A DNA stretch of 31,808 nt from a virus. Made by a program: the position numbers and the translations under genes. The notes under the pieces were generated by a model. It did no database searches and was not told the origin of the DNA. It was given only the letters and a program-made list of their open reading frames with translations. Positions within the stretch are counted from its first letter, which is position 1. Each line of letters opens with the position of its first letter. Shown here in pieces: positions 7,702 to 16,029 of this stretch. The DNA is taken from positions 1-31,808 of IMG/VR virus record IMGVR_UViG_3300031951_000779. One strand, given 5' to 3'.

Positions 7702-9501
7702 ATGCCCACGACTGTCGGACAATTCCTGATCAATGACGTGATGCCCGCCGGATACAAAATCACCGGGCAACTCACGAACAAGGCGTTACACGACCACGTC
7801 GTGGGTCTCGCGAAAGCGGATCCGCAAAAGTACGTCTCGACGGTGCTCGCGCTGAAGCGCCGAGGCGACGAGATCGCGACGCTCGAAGGCATCTCGGTCG
7901 GCCTCGACGACATCGAACCCGACTACGCCGCCCGTGACGCGATCGTTCAGCCTGCGCTCGCAAAGCTGGAGAAGCTGAAGGATTCAGCAGCGCGTGAACG
8001 CGTGATCGTGGAGACGCAGGAAAAGCTCCTCGCGCACACGAAGCAGCACCCGGGGTCAATGACGCACATGGCGCTCTCGGGCGCGCGTGGAAATCCCGCC
8101 CAGCTCATGAAAATCGTCGCCACCCCGCTGGCGACGGTCCATCCGAAGCACGGCGTACTGCATCAGTTGATCGACCGTTCGTATTCCGAAGGGTTGACCC
8201 CCGCGCAGTACTGGATGACTGGGCCCGAGATTCGAGAGAACGAGGTCAAGGCTCGAATCTCCGTCTCCGAACCAGGAGAGATGGCCAAAGTCCTCGTCGC
8301 CAACATGATCTCGAAGGTCGTGACGACACAGGATTGCGGCACGATGAACGGCGTAAAGATGACGATCGACGACGGACACGTCCTCGATCGCTACACGCAG
8401 GCGGATCACGGCTTGCCACGAAACACGCTCGTAACGCCGCAGCTTGTACAACAGCTGAAGATCAACGGCGTAAACACCCTTCTCGTGCGATCCCCGATGA
8501 CGTGTACGGCGCAACACGGCGTCTGCCAGAGGTGCCAGGGCCACAACGAGAAGGGCCAGCCTCACTCCATTGGCATGACAGTGGGTGTTCGCGCCGCCCA
8601 AGCGATGGCCGAGCCTTTGACGCAGATGGCGTTGTCGTCCAGGCACGGAACGCTCACCGTGAAAGCGACAGACAAGTCTCCGACGGGGCTCAAGGGCGTC
8701 CGCCAACTACTGGAGGTCCCTGCAGCGTTCCGCCACGAAGCGGTGCTCGCGCCGGAGCATGGGTCCGTGACGAAGATCGAGAAGGCCCCGCAGGGTGGGC
8801 AGTACCTCTACCTCGGCACGAAGAAGATCTACGTGAGCCCCGACTTGACGCTGCGGACCAAAGTGGGTGACGTTGTAGAGCGCGGTGACGCGTTGACGGA
8901 CGGCGTCCCGCATCCCGCCAAGGTCGTAGGCTACAAGGGCATCGGAGCGGGGCGCGCGCACTTCGTCGACGCGCTGCACCACTTGTACAAGAGTGAAGGC
9001 ATCAATCTCGATCGACGGCACCTGGAGTTGCTTGCGAAAAGCGAGATCAACCACGTGAAGTTGCTCGACGCCGATCCCCATCACCCTGAGCTGCTCAAGG
9101 GCGACGTCATCAATTACAACGCGTTCCGCGACGCGTACCACGCGAGCGCTACACGTGTTCCAATCGCCGACGCCGTCGGACAACGGCTCGGGCAAGAAGT
9201 GCTGCACCATACCGTCGGTACGCCCGTCACGCCCTCGCTCGTGAAGGAACTTCGAGGCCACGGTGTGACGGAGGTCTACGTCAATCGCAGCATGCCCCCT
9301 GTGGAGTTCGTCATGAAGCCCTTCACGATGAATCCGCTGTTGGAAAAGGACTGGATGGCGCGTCTCGCGCACCGCTACTTGAAGAGCACGATTCAAGAAG
9401 CTGCACACTTCGGGGACCTCGCCGATATTCACAGCACTCATCCCGTCCCTGCGTATGCTTTTGGCGCGGAGCTACACCATGGAGCCGGCGGTGCATTCTA
9501 A
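7702..9501 (+). CDS. RNA polymerase beta' C-terminal half
   Basis: A 599-residue protein that continues beta' where the 1602-6143 fusion stops. It begins with TTVGQFLINDVMPAG, then EGISVGLDDIEPD (matching the GISIGIDD block of cellular beta'), then MALSGARGNPAQL (the SGARG block). A bridge-helix region precedes DCGT at about 211-214. All four zinc cysteines of the second beta' zinc site are present: C212, C268, C275 and C278 (TCTAQHGVCQRC). The trigger-loop region follows: GVRAAQAMAEPLTQMALSSRHG (about 295-316), keeping the catalytic-position histidine. A clamp/jaw-like C-terminus ends near residue 590. The split position resembles the rpoC1/rpoC2 break of cyanobacteria and plastids. ATG 7702 has no clear Shine-Dalgarno, and only a weak TTTAACCC lies upstream. 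It must assemble with the fusion protein to form an active enzyme. Confidence 0.94.
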   Translation: MPTTVGQFLINDVMPAGYKITGQLTNKALHDHVVGLAKADPQKYVSTVLALKRRGDEIATLEGISVGLDDIEPDYAARDAIVQPALAKLEKLKDSAARERVIVETQEKLLAHTKQHPGSMTHMALSGARGNPAQLMKIVATPLATVHPKHGVLHQLIDRSYSEGLTPAQYWMTGPEIRENEVKARISVSEPGEMAKVLVANMISKVVTTQDCGTMNGVKMTIDDGHVLDRYTQADHGLPRNTLVTPQLVQQLKINGVNTLLVRSPMTCTAQHGVCQRCQGHNEKGQPHSIGMTVGVRAAQAMAEPLTQMALSSRHGTLTVKATDKSPTGLKGVRQLLEVPAAFRHEAVLAPEHGSVTKIEKAPQGGQYLYLGTKKIYVSPDLTLRTKVGDVVERGDALTDGVPHPAKVVGYKGIGAGRAHFVDALHHLYKSEGINLDRRHLELLAKSEINHVKLLDADPHHPELLKGDVINYNAFRDAYHASATRVPIADAVGQRLGQEVLHHTVGTPVTPSLVKELRGHGVTEVYVNRSMPPVEFVMKPFTMNPLLEKDWMARLAHRYLKSTIQEAAHFGDLADIHSTHPVPAYAFGAELHHGAGGAF

Positions 9502-10123
9502 CTTCGAGGCGCGCTTGAACGCCGTAAAGACGGCCGCACGGACGCGTGTGCTAGGGCGTTATGGCCTCAAAGATCTGTTTCGCGAGCATCAGATCGCGCC
9601 CTCCGCGCCCGGAGCGCTCAACAAAGCCAAGACTTTCGGCAAGCACGTAGCCGAATTCGGGCGTGAAGCGGTGTTTGGGAGCCCCCTCACCGTGCGCAAA
9701 CAGCTCGCGGATCGGTACAAGCGAACCGGCAGCATCCTGCGAACCCTTGGAGGTCACGCCAAAGGCTTCTATTACGACCCCAAGGTTCACCCGCTAATTC
9801 GAGGCCTTTCCATGGGTTTGCCCGCCTTGGAGCTTGGAAACGTCCTGTATCACGGAGACCCCGCAACACGAAAAGGAGATGTAGCGCATGCCCTGTCAGG
9901 TATCGCTGCTGCGCCTTTCACTGCGCGACTTGGCCTACTTGGAATTCCGTTGCAGGGAGCCGCTCAGGCCGCCGCGCGCTACGCGGGCTCTAAGCTCGAC
10001 CCAAAGCCCCTGCCGCCGCCCGCCCCGGCCGACGTAGAACTAAATGTGCCCCGCCATCTTGCGCGGGCCTGGAAGAGCAACTCACCCATCCTGGGGGGCG
10101 ACGACACTCCCGTCTCCCCCTAA
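9479..10123 (+). CDS. Unknown protein following beta'C, possible virion protein
   Basis: A 214-residue protein not recognised. ATG 9479 is chosen because CGGAG lies eight bases upstream; TTG/ATG-type alternatives near 9455 lack this. It overlaps the RNAP gene by 23 bp. The N-terminus has a basic helical stretch containing NAVKTAARTRVLGRYGLKD; the middle has a hydrophobic Gly/Ala/Leu region (about 100-165: HPLIRGLSMGLPALELGNVL, then a Gly/Ala stretch), and the C-terminus is Pro-rich. The HPxxxxxL...D...ALSG layout loosely resembles the C-terminal half of the protein at 29126, so they may share a domain. The 12-bp word AACGCCGTAAAG is in the gene (9518-9529). Likely a minor virion protein by context. 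Confidence 0.6.
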   Translation: MEPAVHSNFEARLNAVKTAARTRVLGRYGLKDLFREHQIAPSAPGALNKAKTFGKHVAEFGREAVFGSPLTVRKQLADRYKRTGSILRTLGGHAKGFYYDPKVHPLIRGLSMGLPALELGNVLYHGDPATRKGDVAHALSGIAAAPFTARLGLLGIPLQGAAQAAARYAGSKLDPKPLPPPAPADVELNVPRHLARAWKSNSPILGGDDTPVSP

Positions 10124-10126
10124 ACT
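10121..10126 (+). promoter_or_regulatory. TANNNT box (TAAACT)
   Basis: TAAACT overlaps the stop of the upstream gene and ends 18 bases before ATG 10145. GGAG of the Shine-Dalgarno lies near the predicted start of transcription. The same 18-base gap is seen before 20148 and 21722. The overlap with the stop codon weakens this instance. Confidence 0.3.
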
Positions 10127-10144
10127 ACGCACTGGAGCCAAGAA

Positions 10145-11749
10145 ATGACCACGACGCTGTTCACCCGCACCCTCCTCAAGGGCCTCTCCGACGGCATGGC
10201 TGACGCCGGACACATGGCCCCCTTCGCGAACGACGATCTCGCCATCGGCGTCTTCGACAAGATCAGCGCCGACCTCGGTCTGCCCGCGATCCTCGAAGCC
10301 CCGCTCCCCAACGACACGTACATCAAGATGGGGCAGTGGCTCCTCGACGCGTCGGCAAGCGCCGTCCAGCAGGGGATGGGGCCAACCGCCTCGACCCAGG
10401 CGATGTCCAAGCAGGCGGCACACGTGCCGCTGGAGACGCGCGCGATGAAAATCGCCGCGTTCATGATGGCCAAGACCGCCGAGGAGGCGTCACTCAACGG
10501 CACGGGTTCGAACACGCCCGAGAGCGCCGCCGCGACGAACGCCATCGCGGCGCTCGACCAGAAGAACCGCAGCTCGCTCCAGTACCTCGTCGGGATGGGC
10601 AACACCGACATGCCCGAGGGCGGCGTGCAGGGGCGCCAGATGCCGCACCCGATGGCGCCCAAGGGCCCCGCGATCAACAACAGCCTGACGCACCTGGACA
10701 AGCAGGCCTCCGAGAAGGTGGCGCGCGCCGCCACCTTCGTGCAGGGCCTCGCGCAGCGTGGCGCGGAGGTGACGGCGAAGACGGTGCTCGCTTCGGCGGC
10801 TCTCGTCGAAGGCGGAGCCCCGGGCAACGACGTGATGCTCCACATCCTCCAGAACGTGAAGACCGCCGAGGAGCTCGACGGGATGCTCGGCGGCGTCATG
10901 GACGCGCAGCAGGCGCACGGCGCGGAGCCCGATCCGGCGCTGGTCGCCGCGATCGAGCAGGTGCTCATGGAGCACGGCCTGCTCGATGGCGGAGATGAAG
11001 GCGGAGCCGGCGACGAAGACCCGGGCATGCCCGAGGATGGCGAAGGCGTGGACCCGGATCCGAAGGTCGCAGCCATGTCGAGCGTGGTGAAGAGCCTGAA
11101 GGGCGGAGCGCGAAGCGCGCGCAGCGCCGTGCGTGGCGCGACGAACAAGGCGAAGGGCGCCATCAGCGACGTCGCCGCCAAGGCCAAGGACAAGGCGAAG
11201 GACGCGGGCAGCGCCATCGCCAAGGCAACGAAGAAGCACGGTCCGGCTGCAGCAGCGGGCGCGGCGGTGGGCGCGGTCGGTGGGGCCGCCGCGATGCACG
11301 CAGCGCACAAAGCCAAGGACGAATCCGCGAAGGAAGCGGAACTCCTGTCGGTTCTGAAGGCGGCGGCGGACGGGTCGCTGAACGCCGTTGGGGAGAACAC
11401 CCCGGAGGACGCGGCGAAGGACAACGCCAACGCGGAGCTCGACATGGAGAACCGCAAGCCCGAGGAGTACCTCAAGGGCCCCGGCAAGACCGATCTGCCG
11501 AACGTGGGCCACGTCGGAGCGTCGATGGACGCTCCGAAGGGCCCGGAGAAGCTCAACCCCGACACGACGCCCGCGCGCGAGACCAAGAGCGCGAGCTTCA
11601 ACGAGGCGGTCAAGACCGCAGCCGCGCAGTGGGGCGGCAAGCTCCCGCTGACCATGCCCCAGACCGAGAAGCGCGCGCACATCCTGGCCATCGCGGGCAT
11701 GCCCGAAGACATGCGCGAAGGCTACGTTCAGCATCTGCTCGGAAGCTGA
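10145..11749 (+). CDS. Large Ala-rich protein with internal duplication, putative head protein
   Basis: A 534-residue protein, unrecognised by family. Two segments of about 70 residues (about 109-180 and 404-473) are related: both read SLN-x2-G-x-NTPE-x-AA, later a L-D-x2-NR stretch, then Y-L, G-x-TD-x-P and APKGP. Between them are a helical region with a very acidic Asp/Glu/Gly/Pro linker (about 280-305) and a Lys/Ala-rich stretch leading into a Gly/Ala zipper (AAAGAAVGAVGGAAAMHAAH, about 375-394). Several short KTA motifs occur (AKTAEE, VKTAEE, VKTAAA), the type found in neighbouring head proteins. Start ATG 10145 has GGAG 10 bases upstream. A scaffold, core or internal virion role is inferred from context. 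The gene is followed by a strong terminator. Confidence 0.65.
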   Translation: MTTTLFTRTLLKGLSDGMADAGHMAPFANDDLAIGVFDKISADLGLPAILEAPLPNDTYIKMGQWLLDASASAVQQGMGPTASTQAMSKQAAHVPLETRAMKIAAFMMAKTAEEASLNGTGSNTPESAAATNAIAALDQKNRSSLQYLVGMGNTDMPEGGVQGRQMPHPMAPKGPAINNSLTHLDKQASEKVARAATFVQGLAQRGAEVTAKTVLASAALVEGGAPGNDVMLHILQNVKTAEELDGMLGGVMDAQQAHGAEPDPALVAAIEQVLMEHGLLDGGDEGGAGDEDPGMPEDGEGVDPDPKVAAMSSVVKSLKGGARSARSAVRGATNKAKGAISDVAAKAKDKAKDAGSAIAKATKKHGPAAAAGAAVGAVGGAAAMHAAHKAKDESAKEAELLSVLKAAADGSLNAVGENTPEDAAKDNANAELDMENRKPEEYLKGPGKTDLPNVGHVGASMDAPKGPEKLNPDTTPARETKSASFNEAVKTAAAQWGGKLPLTMPQTEKRAHILAIAGMPEDMREGYVQHLLGS

Positions 11750-11781
11750 GCGCATCTCGCACATCGCTGCGCTGAGGTGTA

Positions 11782-11818
11782 GAACGCCTGTTGCCGTATA
11801 CTTCGGCAACAGGCGTTC
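11782..11818 (+). terminator. Strong intrinsic terminator with TATACTT loop
   Basis: GAACGCCTGTTGCCG (11782-11796) and CGGCAACAGGCGTTC (11804-11818) form a perfect 15-bp stem with a seven-base loop TATACTT, followed by GCCTTTTG. This is the best rho-independent terminator in the window and closes the transcript of the 534-residue protein. The loop itself contains TATACT, a match to the TANNNT boxes seen before other genes. Confidence 0.8.
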
Positions 11819-11840
11819 GCCTTTTGAGGAGACACAGACG

Positions 11841-14435
11841 ATGACCATGAACGGCTTCCCGCTCTCGCAGTCACCACGGACGCAGGGCTTCGCGCAGCCC
11901 TCAAGTCCTGAGGACGAGGAGGAGCTTTTCTCGAAGGGCTTTTCGGACCTCGCGTACCGCGCCTTCCAGAAGACGCATCCCGAGCTGTACGGCGATCTCG
12001 TGTCCTTTCGCGTCCTTGCCACGGACGCGCAGAGCGGCGAAGGCGTGGGAGCGTTCATCCTCAAGCGCGCCGCCGAAGTGCTGTTCGTCCCGGCGGTGAT
12101 CGCGGACAACGCCGTAAAGCCGTTGGACATGGTCTACGTGCGATCGAAGGACCGCTTCTATCCGCTCACCCCGGAGTGGATCGAGAAGGCTACGTCGGGG
12201 GGCGTCAGCGCCTTGGGTCGCGGCATCGAGCCGCCCAAGGACCTGAACACCGACGTGGACATCCGCAACGTCGTCGTGCCGCCCACGACAGGCCGCTACA
12301 GCTACGCGTCGGAGTTCGACGCTGCGTCGATCAGCGACGATGAACTGTGGAACGTCTACCGCGCGGCGAACGACAACGAGAAGCGCGCGGCTGACGACAT
12401 GCCCCTCGTCTTCCCTGAGGTGGTGCGGCGTATGCCGAACACCATCAAGACGGCGTACGCGACGTGGCTGGCGAAGCGTCCCCGCTACTTGCGCAAGATG
12501 GCGGAGATCTACAGCGCTGGCGTTCTTCGCGACGCGTTCACCCTCATCGAAGCGCCACACGCGAAGACGGCCGCAGACTTCCGCAAGGAAGTCCCCCTCA
12601 AGCACGACGTCTACCTCGCAGTCGCGGGCATGCCCCTACAGGAGATCCGCAAGGAGCTCGCGCCGGGCGACATGCCCGAAGCCTACAAGGCGCTGCGTAC
12701 GCACGGGTTCTACGTCAAAGACCGTAGAACCGCGCCCCTCAACGGCATCACCGTCGAAGACGAAGAGGCGCTCGCGCTGACGGCGCCGGAAGCCCCTGGC
12801 ATCTATCGCATCTACCTCTCAGACGGAACCAACACCAAGGCGTTGATCATTCCGCAACCCGTCCAGGTCGCGCGCCCCCGAACGGATCACCAGGAGATGG
12901 TGTCAGGGGACTACAGCCGCCGCGAAGTCAACGACGTGCCGTCCCCGTACTCCACGGGGAAGCGCTACCTCGTGCTTCTCCCGGATGGGCGCGGCGGCTG
13001 CGTGTCCGAACTCGTGGCGGAGCCCGTGACGAATGAGTCGTTCGACTCAGTCACGTCGATGCTCAAGTCGATGACCCGCGAGACGCCGCAAGGCAAGCAG
13101 CGGGGCGTCCTGATCTCCGCCGACAACCTCACGCTGCGCGCGACGGAGCCTTTCTTCGCGGAGAAGCCCACGTCGCGCGGCGACATGGTGTCTTTCGTCG
13201 CGGGCTACGACATGACGGCCGTGATCTCCAAGAAGATGACCGGCTCGAAGATCGTCCGACCCGTGAATCAACCCATCATGGTCTTCCCCCAGAGCTATCG
13301 CTGGTTCCCCATCAAGGAAGACCTGTCGGATCGAGACGTGCTGGCGCGCCCGGAGCTGATCGGAAGGTCGATCGAAGCGAAGATCGAAAAGACCGGCGCA
13401 GCCCGCATCAAGGTCGCACGGGATCACGACGGGTTTCGCGTCGGCGAGCGCCGCGAGAAGCTCTCTGCGCTGGAAGCCGTCGTCAAGGTCGCCAACGTGT
13501 ACGGCGTATCCGTTCCCGACGCCTCGCGCGTGGTCGAAGCCGTCGCGAACGGCCTCACTGTCCGAGCCTGGATCACGCCGAAGACGGCGGCGGCGGCGGC
13601 CGAAGGACAGGATCCAAACGGAATGACTCCGATGGATCCGAACGCGATGGCCGCGATGCAGGCGCCGCCCCCGCCCCCGCCAACGGGAATCGACCTCGCG
13701 ATCTCCGAAAAGCTTCAGATGATCCAGGCGCAGCGCGCGGCGCTGGAGCAGATGGAACAGATGCTCGGCGAGCTTCAGGGAAGGGCGCAGGGCATCGATC
13801 AAGGCGGCGGAGCGATGGCCGCGCCCCAAGGCGCAGCTGGCATGATGGCTGGACCGGCGCAAGACGTCATGGGACAGCCCGCGATGGCTCCCGTGCCTGG
13901 AATGAGCCCCCAGGCGCCTCCCGCTGGCGGTGGAATGCCGCAGGGCAGCGATCCGAACGCCATGGCTCCCCAGGGTGGCGACCCGAACGCGATGGCCCCC
14001 CAGGGCGGCGATCCGAACGCGATGGCGATGCAGGGCGAACCCCCGCCTCCGCCGCCGCAGCCGGTGATGCCGAAGGAGCCCAACCCCGCGCTCTTCGCCG
14101 AGCAGGTCGCACCTCAGTTCCTCGATCAAGCGATGGAGCTGGATCAGGCGGGGGTCTTCGACGCTTCGGCCGTCGCCTCGCTGGCGAATGTTCGAAGCAT
14201 CCGAGACTTGCTCCAGAACTACACCCCCTCCCTGGACAACGCGCTCGATCGGCTGGGCCGCACGCTCCTGCTGCTCTACGTCAAGAGCAAGCAGATCCGC
14301 GAGCGGATCGGCGAAGAGGCCTTCACATCGCTGGAACAAGTCGTGCGGGACGTGTTCCGAATGCTGGGCGACGCTGTGCTGTCGTTGGAGCAATACGGCG
14401 ATCAGCTGTTGCCTGCTGGAGCGCGGTCGGCATAA
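11841..14435 (+). CDS. Large putative virion structural protein with Pro/Gln/Met repeats
   Basis: An 864-residue protein not recognised by family. Residues 1-560 look globular with alternating beta-rich parts; two KTA motifs occur (IKTAYA, AKTAAD). A low-complexity region from about 580 to 745 follows: an Ala/Glu stretch after PKTAAAAAEG, DPNGM and DPNAM repeats, a run of Pro, a predicted coiled coil (SEKLQMIQAQRAALEQMEQM), then three exact 30-bp tandem units encoding QGGDPNAMAP-type decapeptides and a second Pro run. The last 115 residues are helical (NPALFAEQVAPQFLDQAMEL onward). Such a flexible Pro/Gln linker between domains is usual in large virion proteins. A GAGGAG Shine-Dalgarno precedes ATG 11841. 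It is the first gene after the terminator, so it has its own promoter or depends on read-through. Confidence 0.65.
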   Translation: MTMNGFPLSQSPRTQGFAQPSSPEDEEELFSKGFSDLAYRAFQKTHPELYGDLVSFRVLATDAQSGEGVGAFILKRAAEVLFVPAVIADNAVKPLDMVYVRSKDRFYPLTPEWIEKATSGGVSALGRGIEPPKDLNTDVDIRNVVVPPTTGRYSYASEFDAASISDDELWNVYRAANDNEKRAADDMPLVFPEVVRRMPNTIKTAYATWLAKRPRYLRKMAEIYSAGVLRDAFTLIEAPHAKTAADFRKEVPLKHDVYLAVAGMPLQEIRKELAPGDMPEAYKALRTHGFYVKDRRTAPLNGITVEDEEALALTAPEAPGIYRIYLSDGTNTKALIIPQPVQVARPRTDHQEMVSGDYSRREVNDVPSPYSTGKRYLVLLPDGRGGCVSELVAEPVTNESFDSVTSMLKSMTRETPQGKQRGVLISADNLTLRATEPFFAEKPTSRGDMVSFVAGYDMTAVISKKMTGSKIVRPVNQPIMVFPQSYRWFPIKEDLSDRDVLARPELIGRSIEAKIEKTGAARIKVARDHDGFRVGERREKLSALEAVVKVANVYGVSVPDASRVVEAVANGLTVRAWITPKTAAAAAEGQDPNGMTPMDPNAMAAMQAPPPPPPTGIDLAISEKLQMIQAQRAALEQMEQMLGELQGRAQGIDQGGGAMAAPQGAAGMMAGPAQDVMGQPAMAPVPGMSPQAPPAGGGMPQGSDPNAMAPQGGDPNAMAPQGGDPNAMAMQGEPPPPPPQPVMPKEPNPALFAEQVAPQFLDQAMELDQAGVFDASAVASLANVRSIRDLLQNYTPSLDNALDRLGRTLLLLYVKSKQIRERIGEEAFTSLEQVVRDVFRMLGDAVLSLEQYGDQLLPAGARSA
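13941..14030 (+). repeat. Three tandem 30-bp units
   Basis: Units start at 13941, 13971 and 14001, each beginning CAGGG(C/T) and containing GA(T/C)CCGAACGC, with a partial fourth unit at 14031. They are in frame and encode Q-G-(S/G)-D-P-N-A-M-A-(P/M). Related DPNGM and DPNAM words occur upstream near 13612-13650. The copy number may vary between relatives by slippage or recombination. Confidence 0.85.
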
Positions 14436-14446
14436 TCAGTGAGACC

Positions 14447-15151
14447 ATGCAGCCCGCTGTCGCGCCAAGCCACAAGTACGAAAAGATCGCGGCGCTCGCG
14501 GAGCAGACCGGCGTCGAACCCCCGTCAGACCCTCTCTCCCTCGCACTCTTTCGTATTCTGCGAGGACAGACGGACGATCCAGTCGTTGCGAGCGCGTATG
14601 CGATCTTCCGTTCCGCTGACCACCATGTGCTAGATGCACTCAGCTTGTGCGTCGCAAAAGAGGCTGAAGTCGAAGCAGCGTTGGAGCTGAAACCCGGTGT
14701 TTACGCCGTTTATCGAACGCTGTTCTTCGATCGATCCGTCTTCGCGAACGTCTTCGAGATCCGCAACTACGTACAGCACCTTCGCCTCACGAAAGCTGAG
14801 CGGGAAGTCTACGAACTCGCGCTCATCGAAGGCGGAGCGCGGCTGCTCGACAGGTACAGACTGACGCCGCGTACGGCACCTGATGCCCAAACGGTGCTGG
14901 AAGACATGATGGGAGAGGCCCACAGCCGCGCGTTCGAGCATCGGGGGAAACCCATCACCAGCAAAGTCGCACAAGAGTCGTTCAAATGGGGCCGTGCAGC
15001 AGCGGCGACCGCAACGGCGATCAAGGCCTCGTCGTCCGCCAACCGAATCTCCGACGCACTTTCCACGCTGGAGTTCGCCCTGACGAGTAAGAGCTCTACG
15101 AAGACCCCCGAAGAGCTCGGTACGACTCGCGAAGAGATTCTGAAGGGCTGA
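14447..15151 (+). CDS. Unknown helical protein
   Basis: A 234-residue protein, largely helical, that I do not recognise. The start ATG 14447 follows the previous stop by 11 bases, with GTGAGA as a weak Shine-Dalgarno. The sequence shows LALFRILRGQTDDPVVASAY near residue 30, then VYAVYRTLFFDRSVFANVFE around 85-105 and an Arg/Glu-rich helix. The C-terminal third is Ala/Ser/Thr-rich (AAAATATAIKASSSANRISD). No metal, nucleotide-binding or membrane motif is evident. A fixed position between large structural genes suggests a head or connector accessory protein. Confidence 0.6.
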   Translation: MQPAVAPSHKYEKIAALAEQTGVEPPSDPLSLALFRILRGQTDDPVVASAYAIFRSADHHVLDALSLCVAKEAEVEAALELKPGVYAVYRTLFFDRSVFANVFEIRNYVQHLRLTKAEREVYELALIEGGARLLDRYRLTPRTAPDAQTVLEDMMGEAHSRAFEHRGKPITSKVAQESFKWGRAAAATATAIKASSSANRISDALSTLEFALTSKSSTKTPEELGTTREEILKG

Positions 15152-15159
15152 GCGCCCCC

Positions 15160-15165
15160 TACCTT
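15160..15165 (+). promoter_or_regulatory. TANNNT box (TACCTT)
   Basis: TACCTT ends 12 bases before ATG 15178. GAGG directly follows the box and could be a Shine-Dalgarno, so this instance is intermediate between the leaderless and leadered types. Confidence 0.3.
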
Positions 15166-15177
15166 TGAGGCACGCCG

Positions 15178-16029
15178 ATGGCACAATGGGACTCCACCGA
15201 CTTCGACCGCGAGGCGACCGCTATCGCTCGTGCTTTCTGGGCTGGCCGCGAGCAGAACGGGGCCCCGCTCAATGAGCTGGCCACGAAGACGGCGCGCGAC
15301 AACGGCCTCAACCCCGAACAGATTCGGCGCCTCTGCCGCAGCGCGAACACGAAAGCGTTCGAGCAGAAGCACGCCGCGCTGAAGGGAGAGGACGATCGAA
15401 CCCCCAACTTCGAGCTGTCGGATCCCGAAGCGGTGATCTCCAGTCTTCATCAAGCGGTCACCGCCGCGCACACCAAGCAAGCAGCGGCCGAATACCCCGA
15501 CCTTCCGAACGAGTACGCGCCGCCCGTAGACGCGTCGCTCTTTGCTCGGGAGAAAGTCGCGGCTCTCGAAGGCGAGATCAACGGCTACTTGAGCCCTCGG
15601 CGCTCGCCCCTCGTGGAGCTGCGCCGTGCTGAGAAGCTCGCTGCGGATCTGGCCGTGGAGCGGCACGCCTTGAACTTCGCGTGGGATGACGCGCTCGACG
15701 GCATCGCGGCTCAGTCGCGATTCCAAAACTGGAATCACGACGACTTCGAGAAGAACGCCGTGGCGCTGTTTGGCGCGGACGTGCTACCCGAACTCAACGC
15801 GGTGCGCCATCGTTGCCGCTTGAGTGCGCTGGGCAACGGTGCGGACGAAGCTGAGGTTTCAGCGAAGCTCGCGTCGCTGCAGCACACATGGGTGGGGGTG
15901 CCGGACGCTCTCACCGCGCGCCTGAAGATCGCCTTGGACGTCCGCACAACGTTCAAGGCGCTCGTCGCGCAACAGGAAGCTGTCGCGGCCAAGATCGCGG
16001 GGCTCAAGAAGGTCGTGCGCCATGGGTAA
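15178..16029 (+). CDS. Unknown charged helical protein
   Basis: A 283-residue protein rich in Ala, Glu, Arg and Leu and mostly helical, with no family I can name. Notable are a first helix DREATAIARAFWAGREQNG (about 9-27), a central LRRAEKLAADLAVERHALNF stretch (about 149-168) and a C-terminal helix ending in basic residues. KQAAAE and REKVAALEG fit the loose xKxA motif common in this region. It overlaps the next gene by eight bases, indicating an operon. A structural or scaffolding-type role is possible from composition and location alone. Confidence 0.58.
   Translation: MAQWDSTDFDREATAIARAFWAGREQNGAPLNELATKTARDNGLNPEQIRRLCRSANTKAFEQKHAALKGEDDRTPNFELSDPEAVISSLHQAVTAAHTKQAAAEYPDLPNEYAPPVDASLFAREKVAALEGEINGYLSPRRSPLVELRRAEKLAADLAVERHALNFAWDDALDGIAAQSRFQNWNHDDFEKNAVALFGADVLPELNAVRHRCRLSALGNGADEAEVSAKLASLQHTWVGVPDALTARLKIALDVRTTFKALVAQQEAVAAKIAGLKKVVRHG

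Noticed and set aside
10120-12130. Two long - strand open frames (10120-11712 and 10490-12130)
   Set aside because: Both are antisense to the Ala-rich 534-residue gene, whose skewed codon use opens the opposite frames; one crosses the strong + strand terminator.
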